Positions 52,901 to 60,600 of a stretch of 64,000 nt of DNA are shown piece after piece. Both the position numbers and the translations under genes were made by a program. Each line of letters opens with the position of its first letter. The first letter of the stretch is position 1. The notes under the pieces were generated by a model, which saw nothing but the letters and a program-made list of their open reading frames with translations, was not told the origin of the DNA and searched no databases. The stretch covers positions 638,303 to 702,302 of the forward strand of contig NZ_MOBX01000015.1 of the NCBI RefSeq assembly GCF_003732425.1, read 5' to 3'. The stretch is from Pseudomonas fluorescens (lineage in GTDB: Bacteria; Pseudomonadota; Gammaproteobacteria; Pseudomonadales; Pseudomonadaceae).

Positions 52901-54802
52901 ATGAAATGCGACCCCACTCTCTATCGCGCCGCGCCGCCATCACTTGCCGTGAAGCCTCGTCTGATTCGTCATCTGTTCCTGCCGCCGCTGGTCATCATCC
53001 TGATGATCGGGTTGGGTTACGCCGGCTTCTGGATCAGTGAGCATTTCGGTATTCGCAGCCTCAGCGAAAGCGGCCAGCGCCAGCTCGAACTGAACGCCCG
53101 CGCGGTTGAAAGCGAGATCAGCAAATACACCTACCTGCCCAGCCTGCTGGAACTCGAAAACAGTGTCTCGCAGCTGCTGGCCGATCCGACCCCGGAACAC
53201 CGGCGAACGGTCAACGATTACCTCGAAGGCCTGAACCGGCGCAGTCGCAGTCGGGCCATCTACGTCATGGACACCACCGGCCGTGTCATGGCCACCAGCA
53301 ACTGGCGCGATGTCGACAGTTATCTCGGTGAAGACCTGTCTTTCCGCGCCTATTTCCAGAAAGCCGTACGCGGCGAGCCGGGCCGTTTCTACGGCATCGG
53401 CAGCACCAACGGCGAACCCGGTTACTACCTCGCCCACGGCCTTGAAGAGCACGGCAAGATCATCGGCGTCGCCGTGGTCAAGGTGCGTCTGGAAGCCATG
53501 GAAGAACGCTGGCAACGGGCGCGTCTGGAAGCCTTTGTCAGCGACGAAAACGGCATCATCATTCTCTCCAGCGATCCGGCCCGGCGCCTCAAGTCAGTGA
53601 TTCCGCTGAGCGACGAAGTCAAAGAAAAACTCGCCCGCAGCCTGCAGTACTACTGGTTCCCGCTCATCGAACTGCAACCGCTGGCCCGCGAGACGTTAGC
53701 CGAGGGCGTGGAAAAACTCACGTTCCCGGCCAATAGCGAAGTGAATGACGACGAAGATGACATCAGTTATCTGGCACAAACCCGGCCATTGAGTGACACA
53801 CCGTGGAACTTCACCCTGCTCACACCGTTGCAGGACCTGCGTCGCGAAGCCATCAACCAAGGGATTCTGGTCGCCGTCGCGTTTGCGCTGGTCGCCTTTC
53901 TGCTGATCGCCTGGAACGAGCGGCGCAAGGTCATCGCCACCCGCCTCGCTGCCCGCGAAGCCTTGCAGGAAGCCAACAATCAACTGGAGCGTCGGATTAC
54001 CGAACGCACCACCGACCTGCGCGCCAGCAACGAGCGCCTGAAGAGTCAGATCCGCGAACGCCGGCAGGCCGAAGAAACCCTGCGCCGCGCACAGGATGAA
54101 CTGGTGCAGGCCGGCAAACTCGCGGCCATCGGCCAGATGTCCACGAGCATTGCCCACGAGCTGAACCAGCCGCTGGCAGCCATGCGCACGCTGTCGGGCA
54201 ATACCATTCGTTTTCTTGAACGCGGTCAGCTCGACGTCGCCAGCACTAATCTCAAAACCATAAACGACCTCATCGACCGCATGGGCCGGATCACCGCCAG
54301 CCTGCGCTCGTTCGCCCGCCGCGGTGACGACAAGGGGCAGGCCAGTCTCGGCAAAGCGGTGGAGGCGGCGCTGCAATTGCTCGGTGCGCGGGTGGACAGC
54401 ATGGCGCTGCAACTGCACCGCCAGTTCATCGATGTCCAGGTGCAGATCGACCAGACTCGCCTCGAACAGATTCTGGTCAACCTGATCGGCAACGCCCTCG
54501 ACGCCATGCAGGCGCAACCGCAGCCCGAGCTGTGGCTGGAGGGCGAAGAATTCAACGGCAAATATCGCCTGCGCGTGCGCGACAACGGCCATGGTGTCGA
54601 CGCCGAAGCGCGCAAGCATCTGTTCGAACCGTTCTTCACCACCAAACCCGGCGAACAAGGCCTGGGCCTGGGTTTGACCCTTTCCGCCAGTCTCGCGGCC
54701 GCTACCGGTGGGCATCTGGGTGTCGAACACCCGGCCAGCGGTGGCACCACCTTCGTCCTCAGTTTACCGTTGGTAAGCCCTACTCCTGCCGAGCCAATAT
54801 GA
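52901..54802 (+). CDS. aauS: Sensor histidine kinase AauS (DctB-type)
   Basis: 633 aa from ATG 52901 (the preceding GTG is also in frame). TM1 at ~27-50 (LPPLVIILMIGLGYAGFW), a long periplasmic double-Cache-like sensor (SRAIYVMDTTGRVMATSNW, YYLAHGLEEHGKIIGVAVV), TM2 at ~320-340, a coiled coil, and an NtrB/DctB-type kinase with H419 in STSIAHELNQPLAAM, NALDAMQ, and GLGLGLTLS. Senses acidic amino acids; overlaps aauR by ATGA. Confidence 0.93.
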   Translation: MKCDPTLYRAAPPSLAVKPRLIRHLFLPPLVIILMIGLGYAGFWISEHFGIRSLSESGQRQLELNARAVESEISKYTYLPSLLELENSVSQLLADPTPEHRRTVNDYLEGLNRRSRSRAIYVMDTTGRVMATSNWRDVDSYLGEDLSFRAYFQKAVRGEPGRFYGIGSTNGEPGYYLAHGLEEHGKIIGVAVVKVRLEAMEERWQRARLEAFVSDENGIIILSSDPARRLKSVIPLSDEVKEKLARSLQYYWFPLIELQPLARETLAEGVEKLTFPANSEVNDDEDDISYLAQTRPLSDTPWNFTLLTPLQDLRREAINQGILVAVAFALVAFLLIAWNERRKVIATRLAAREALQEANNQLERRITERTTDLRASNERLKSQIRERRQAEETLRRAQDELVQAGKLAAIGQMSTSIAHELNQPLAAMRTLSGNTIRFLERGQLDVASTNLKTINDLIDRMGRITASLRSFARRGDDKGQASLGKAVEAALQLLGARVDSMALQLHRQFIDVQVQIDQTRLEQILVNLIGNALDAMQAQPQPELWLEGEEFNGKYRLRVRDNGHGVDAEARKHLFEPFFTTKPGEQGLGLGLTLSASLAAATGGHLGVEHPASGGTTFVLSLPLVSPTPAEPI

Positions 54803-56127
54803 ACCACGACCTTAGTGTGCTGATCGTCGAAGACGACCCCCATGTGCTGCTCGGCTGCCAACAGGCGTTGACCCTGGAAGACATTCCCTGCGTCGGCGTC
54901 GGCAGTGCCGAGGAAGCGCTGGAGCGCGTCGGCGACAACTTTGCCGGCATCGTCATCAGCGACATTCGCCTGCCGGGCATCGATGGCCTGGAACTGCTGA
55001 CCCGCCTCAAGCAACGCGATCGCAGCCTGCCGGTGGTGTTGATCACCGGTCACGGCGACATTTCCATGGCCGTCGGCGCGATGCAGAAAGGCGCCTACGA
55101 CTTCATGGAAAAACCGTTCTCACCGGAGCGTCTGGTGGATGTCGCACGGCGGGCGCTGGAACAACGCAGCCTCGCTCGCGAAGTGTCATCGCTGCGCCGG
55201 CAACTGGCCGAACGCGATTCCCTTGAAGGGCGAATCATCGGTCGCTCACCGGCCATGCAGAACCTGCGCGAACTGATCGCCAACGTCGCCGACACCTCAG
55301 CCAACGTGCTGATCGAAGGCGAAACCGGCACCGGTAAAGAGCTGGTTGCACGCTGCCTGCACGATTTCAGCCGGCGGCAAGGTAAACAGTTCGTCGCGCT
55401 GAACTGTGGCGGCCTGCCGGAAAACCTGTTCGAAAGCGAGATCTTCGGGCACGAAGCCAACGCGTTTACCGGCGCCGGCAAACGTCGCATCGGCAAGATC
55501 GAACACGCCGACGGCGGCACGTTGTTCCTCGATGAAGTGGAGAGCATGCCGCTGCCGTTGCAGATCAAACTGCTGCGCGTGTTGCAGGAGCGCACCCTCG
55601 AACGCCTCGGTTCGAACCAGAGCGTGGCGGTGGATTGCCGGGTGATCGCGGCGACCAAATCCGACCTCGACGAGTCGAGCAAGGCCGGCGAATTCCGCAG
55701 CGACCTGTACTACCGCCTCAACGTGGTGACGCTGGAACTGCCGCCGTTGCGCGAACGCCGCGAAGACATCCTGCAACTGTTCGAACACTTCACCCAGCAG
55801 TCGGCCCTGCGCTTTGACCGCGCCCTGCCGGAGCTGGACAACCAGACGCTGTCGAGCCTGATGAGCCACGACTGGCCAGGTAACGTGCGCGAACTGCGCA
55901 ACGTCGCCGAACGTTTTGCCCTCGGTTTGCCGGTATTCAAGAAGTCCGGCGCCGGTAACCCTGGTCAAGGCCTGGCATTTGCCGAAGCGGTGGAGGCTTT
56001 CGAGCGCAACCTGCTCAGCGACGCTTTGCACCGCAGCGGCGGTAACCTGACCCAGGCCAGCCAGGAACTGGGGATGGCCAAGACCACGCTGTTCGACAAA
56101 GTGAAAAAATACGGATTGAGCCACTGA
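54799..56127 (+). CDS. aauR: Sigma-54 response regulator AauR
   Basis: 442 aa from ATG 54799. Receiver with D55 (VISDIRLPG) and K105 (MEKPF); AAA+ domain with Walker A GETGTGKE (174-181), Walker B TLFLDE (241-246); Fis-type HTH at the C-terminus (LTQASQELGMAKTTLFDKVK). The sigma-54-contacting loop reads NAFTGA (221-226) where most family members have GAFTGA. Activates aatJ through the two TTCGG-CCGAA sites. Confidence 0.93.
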   Translation: MNHDLSVLIVEDDPHVLLGCQQALTLEDIPCVGVGSAEEALERVGDNFAGIVISDIRLPGIDGLELLTRLKQRDRSLPVVLITGHGDISMAVGAMQKGAYDFMEKPFSPERLVDVARRALEQRSLAREVSSLRRQLAERDSLEGRIIGRSPAMQNLRELIANVADTSANVLIEGETGTGKELVARCLHDFSRRQGKQFVALNCGGLPENLFESEIFGHEANAFTGAGKRRIGKIEHADGGTLFLDEVESMPLPLQIKLLRVLQERTLERLGSNQSVAVDCRVIAATKSDLDESSKAGEFRSDLYYRLNVVTLELPPLRERREDILQLFEHFTQQSALRFDRALPELDNQTLSSLMSHDWPGNVRELRNVAERFALGLPVFKKSGAGNPGQGLAFAEAVEAFERNLLSDALHRSGGNLTQASQELGMAKTTLFDKVKKYGLSH

Positions 56128-56465
56128 TGGATCTATTGCTGAAAGCTGCACTCGGCGCCGCCGTGGTCGTGATTCTGGCGGCGCTGGCCAAGACCAAAAA
56201 CTATTACATCGCAGGCCTGGTCCCGCTGTTTCCAACGTTTGCGCTGATCGCGCATTACATCGTCGGCAAAGGGCGTTCGATTGATGACCTGAAGACCACC
56301 ATTGTTTTCGGCATGTGGTCGATCATTCCGTACTTTGTATATCTGGCGACGTTATATGTGATGGTGGATCGGCTGCGGCTGGAGGCCTCACTGGCCGTGG
56401 CGGCAGTGGCCTGGTTGATGGCCGCCACCGTGTTGGTGACTGTTTGGGTGCGTCTGCACAGCTGA
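56127..56465 (+). CDS. glpM: GlpM-family membrane protein
   Basis: 112 aa; ATG shares its A with the aauR stop (TGATG). Four hydrophobic helices; NYYIAGLVPLFPTFALIAHY and VFGMWSIIPYFVYL are typical of GlpM. In P. aeruginosa glpM follows glpD directly and affects alginate production; here the aat-aau module lies between them. Confidence 0.88.
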   Translation: MDLLLKAALGAAVVVILAALAKTKNYYIAGLVPLFPTFALIAHYIVGKGRSIDDLKTTIVFGMWSIIPYFVYLATLYVMVDRLRLEASLAVAAVAWLMAATVLVTVWVRLHS

Positions 56466-56572
56466 CCGCAATCTCCTGCAGGGGCCAGGTATCAGGCAAA
56501 GACCTTGCGCCCGGGATGCGGCCATGATCTGCCGAACCGTCCCGACAAACGTCTCCACCGGCTGCCCGCCGG

Positions 56573-57607
56573 TTACAGCAGCTTGCCACCCACTGCCGGC
56601 TCAATCTGCGCCCAGTGCGAAGTGTCTTCACGGTGCGCCTGCAAATACGGCAACACCGCCGCCAGCAACGGCGCCTTGAACGCCTCCTGAAACCGATGGG
56701 CCAGCCCCGGAATCAGCTTCAACTGACTGCCGCGAATGTGCGCCGCCAGATGCACGCCATGCATCACCGGCAGCAACGGGTCGGCGGTGCCATGCACCAC
56801 CAGCGTCGGCACGCGCAATTGATTGAGCAGCGCCACCCGGCTTGGCTCGGCAAGGATCGCCATGATTTGCCGCTTCACGCCTTCGGGGTTGAACGCGCGG
56901 TCATAGGATGCCGCCGCCTGTTGCAGCAACGCCTGACGATCATCGGTGACCGTCGGACTGCCCAGCGCCGCCAGCAAGTCAGCCTGCTGCTCCAGCGCGA
57001 CTTGACGATTCGGCGCGCCACGGCGCGATAAAAGTTGCACCAGCGCCGCACTCGGCGCCGGCAACCCTTCGGCGCCGGAGGTGGTCATGATCAACGTCAG
57101 GCTCTCGATCCGCTGCGGTGCCATCGCCGCCATGTGCTGAGCGATCATCCCGCCCATGCTCGCGCCCAGCACATGGAATTGCTCGACGTGCAGTGCGTCC
57201 ATCAAACCCAGGGCGTCGTCGGCCATATCGGTCAACGAATACGGCGCCGCCACCGGCAAACCCAGCTTGTAGCGCAGCACTTCAAAGGTCAGATTGGCTT
57301 CGAGCGGGGCCTGGCGCCAGGTCGACAGGCCGACGTCACGGTTGTCATAACGGATCACCCTAAAGCCCTGCTGACACAGCGCAATCACCACTTCATCCGG
57401 CCAGTGGATTAACTGCCCACCCAGCCCCATCACCAGCAACAGCGCCGGATCCGACGCCCGCCCGATGCTCTGATAGGCCAGGCTCACCTGTGCCAGATCG
57501 GCGCGCTCGGTCGGCACGTTGACATCGCAACGCGAGGCGGCAAACGACGGCGAACCGAACAAAAGCGCGGCCAACACGGCCGCGACTGATAAAAACAACT
57601 TGTGCAT
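56573..57607 (-). CDS. Secreted alpha/beta hydrolase
   Basis: 344 aa from ATG 57605-57607. Sec signal MHKLFLSVAAVLAALLFG ending PSFAAS. Alpha/beta-hydrolase fold: oxyanion segment LLVMGLGGQ, nucleophile S150 in GASMGGMIAQH, Asp in VHGTADPLLPV, and His in GLAHRFQ. Periplasmic or exported esterase/lipase-like; substrate unknown. Convergent with glpM and divergent from the giant toxin-like gene. Confidence 0.85.
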   Translation of the reverse strand: MHKLFLSVAAVLAALLFGSPSFAASRCDVNVPTERADLAQVSLAYQSIGRASDPALLLVMGLGGQLIHWPDEVVIALCQQGFRVIRYDNRDVGLSTWRQAPLEANLTFEVLRYKLGLPVAAPYSLTDMADDALGLMDALHVEQFHVLGASMGGMIAQHMAAMAPQRIESLTLIMTTSGAEGLPAPSAALVQLLSRRGAPNRQVALEQQADLLAALGSPTVTDDRQALLQQAAASYDRAFNPEGVKRQIMAILAEPSRVALLNQLRVPTLVVHGTADPLLPVMHGVHLAAHIRGSQLKLIPGLAHRFQEAFKAPLLAAVLPYLQAHREDTSHWAQIEPAVGGKLL

Positions 57608-57694
57608 GAAAAAACACCGAAACGCAGAACCCCAGTAGAGCGCGAGTCTGATGAAGTTTGTACAAGCGCGCTGCCACAGTTTGATGACAGTTTG

Positions 57695-60600
57695 ATGAAG
57701 AGTGCCAAGCGGTCGCCCGCGATAACTATGTACCGCCATGGCGGACGACGATTTCAGTTGAATGAGGTCGACCAGAAGCGGATCCGCCGCTTCATTGCGC
57801 GAGCCATCATTGCCATGCCCGACAGTTTCATTGCCGCCCTCTCGGACCCCGGTCTGGCGACCACGCCATCCGCCGTCCATCTATCTGCAAACCCTGACAC
57901 CGCACTGGCGCTGAGTGCCACCCAGCGTTGGCGCGACAGCAGCCAGGCGCTGCGTGAATTGTTCAGCGGCGTACCGACCACCCGCGATACGTTGACTCGA
58001 TTGCTCGAGCAGGATCTGGACCTCGGCGAGCCCGATATCGGTCTGCATTTTGCAGCCACCGCGCAACGCCCCGCACACTTCATCCCGATCGTGCAGGTCT
58101 GTGCCTTCGCCTTCCAGCATCCGCTGCCGCCGAGCACCGTCGATCAGCAATGCCGCGTCACGGGCCTGCCCGCCAGCCATGCGCTGTTCGCCCTCACGCC
58201 GCATCAATTGCTCGAACGGCTGAAGACCCTGGACCTGCTGAAGGCGCTGGACGAGGACTGGAATCAATACTGGGAGGCGCGCGCGCCCGCCACGGCGGTA
58301 TCACGTCGCGAGCGTGCCGATCAACTGTATCGCGACCATTTCGAAGCGACCGTCCTGAATGCCGCCGCCCAGCGTCGCGTGACACCCCGACAGCGCCTTT
58401 CGCTATTGTCTTTGATGGACATGACCGCCCTCGACGCGACCGGCACCTGTGAGCAGATTTCCCTGGTGTTAAGCAATGGCAGCAAAGTGAAGTTCCCCGC
58501 CGCCTGGGTCATCGATCTTGACGAACAGCCGCCATTGCACTGGCTGTACCTGCCGTTACGCGCCGATGCCTTCAAGAAGTTTGCCCAGCGCAGTGAGCTT
58601 GAGGCCTGGGTGTCCGCGCAGTCGCTGATTCCCGGTGGATTGCCACAAACCGGCCTGACGTTTGAATACACCCGCAGAGACTTGCCGTTGACCACCGGCA
58701 TGCGCGACCTGCTGACGCACTTTCGCCAGGCGAGAGTCGATTCCCTGCGTAACGGTAGCGCAGGCAAACCCGGATTTGCCGAACAAGCCAGCAACGCCCT
58801 GGACTTCGCCGATCGCACAGACCGCCAACGCCAGCTCGCTGCCGTGTTTGCTGCTCCCCCTGCGTTTGCAAGCGACCTGGTCGATGACGATGAACCGTCG
58901 CTGTTCGGCAGTCTCTATGCCGACATTCCCTTGCCCATGCGTCAGGCCGCTGTGAATCGTCAGCGGGATGCGCTCGAAGCCCGGTTGGGAGCATCGGATG
59001 ACAACGCCGCCCTGCAGTCGATCAAGGATTTGCAACAGACGCTGGAAACCGCCGAGCAAGCTGCCGACGAAGCTGCAACGGCTTTGTTGGGCCGCTCACG
59101 CGTCCTCGACCTGTTAACCTTCAATCGTGAGTTCACCGCCCTCCATCAGGCACACAAGACCGGTCTGCAAGCCGAAGCCGACCTGCAGCAGTTGCTGCAA
59201 CAGATCAGCAGCGAAGAACATCAACTGATCACCGCCCTGCTCGCCCCGTCAGACAATCCTGACAGCGACTGTGTGGCGGCCAGCCTGGTGCTTTCGACGA
59301 GCGAACCGGCGGACGGTGCCGCGACCGAGACGCTCAACGGTCCGTTTGTCATGACCCGTGCCGATGCCTTGCTCGACCCGTCGTCGACCCACAGCTTGCT
59401 GCTCTACTGGCCCGGCACAGGCGGAGGACTGCAACGCTTTGCCAATCGTCGAGCGCTGGAAAGCCAGATGTTCACCATTGCCAAACAGGACGCAGTGCTG
59501 ACCCTGCGCTTGCAGAAGATCAACGGTGATCCCCTGCGTCACGCCCTGGATCAACTGACAAGCGAGTTTGAACTGCAGGCCGGCGAAATCCGTCGGCGCC
59601 ATCCGCAATTCACGGCCGCCACCGAACACAGCAGCCAGTTGGAGGCGTTGCGTACACACTTCAGGGCCATCCTTCAGATGCCGCTGCATGCCGCGCGCAA
59701 CCTGGCCTTTGCTTATCTGCTGGAACAAAACCGCACCGGCCGGCTGGCCGTCAATCTGCCCCAGTGGCAATTGAATTTGCCCCACAGTGAACGCAGTCAT
59801 CTCAAGGCGCAGATACAGGCCTACATCAGCGCCATGCAGCGCAGCCACCAGCTGCTGACGCTGGCTTTGCCACCGCGCGATGACTTTACCCGCCAGCATC
59901 TGCACAAACGCTTGCGTGCAGATTTCTCGGTGGAGGGGCCCTTCTCGGTACAGATCGATCTGCCTGATTCTGCCCGCCTGCAAAAGCAACTGAGCGATGG
60001 CTCCACCATGACCACTCCGCAAAAAATGGTCGCGGTACCCAGCGCCACCCGCAGTAAAGTGTTACTTGAAGACCTGGCGCAATCGAACATCGATAACACA
60101 CCGTCCATGCGCCTGGAGTCGGAGTCCCTGCGCCTGCTGTTCATGCAGGTCGAAGTCACGGCGGCCGATGCCAGGGTACGGGAAGCCTTGAGCACCGGCA
60201 TCACCCATGAATACCTGCGCGAGACCCTGCCAGACCTGGATTTGCCCAAAGCCTACGAGCAAGCGATTCGCGATGCTTTCATGGGTGGGCTGGGCGAGTC
60301 CCCATTCGTGCGCGAGCATCGGCGTGAATGCCTTGTCGAGCCATGGCGGCTGATGCTCAAGATGCAGGGCGAATGCGCACGCCTGCAACAGCACCTCAAC
60401 CATGAAGAGTGGCAAATTTTCAACATTGCCATTGAAGCCGATACCCCCCATGCCTGGGCCAGAGGTAAACGGCGCATTGTGCTTCTGCCGGCGTTCATCC
60501 GGGCCGGCGGCAAGGACACCTTCAACCAGGGGCCCGCCACGCTGTCTGGCATTACCTTTATCCAGGAGCAAATCAGCGGAATCACCTTGCTGTATCTGCC

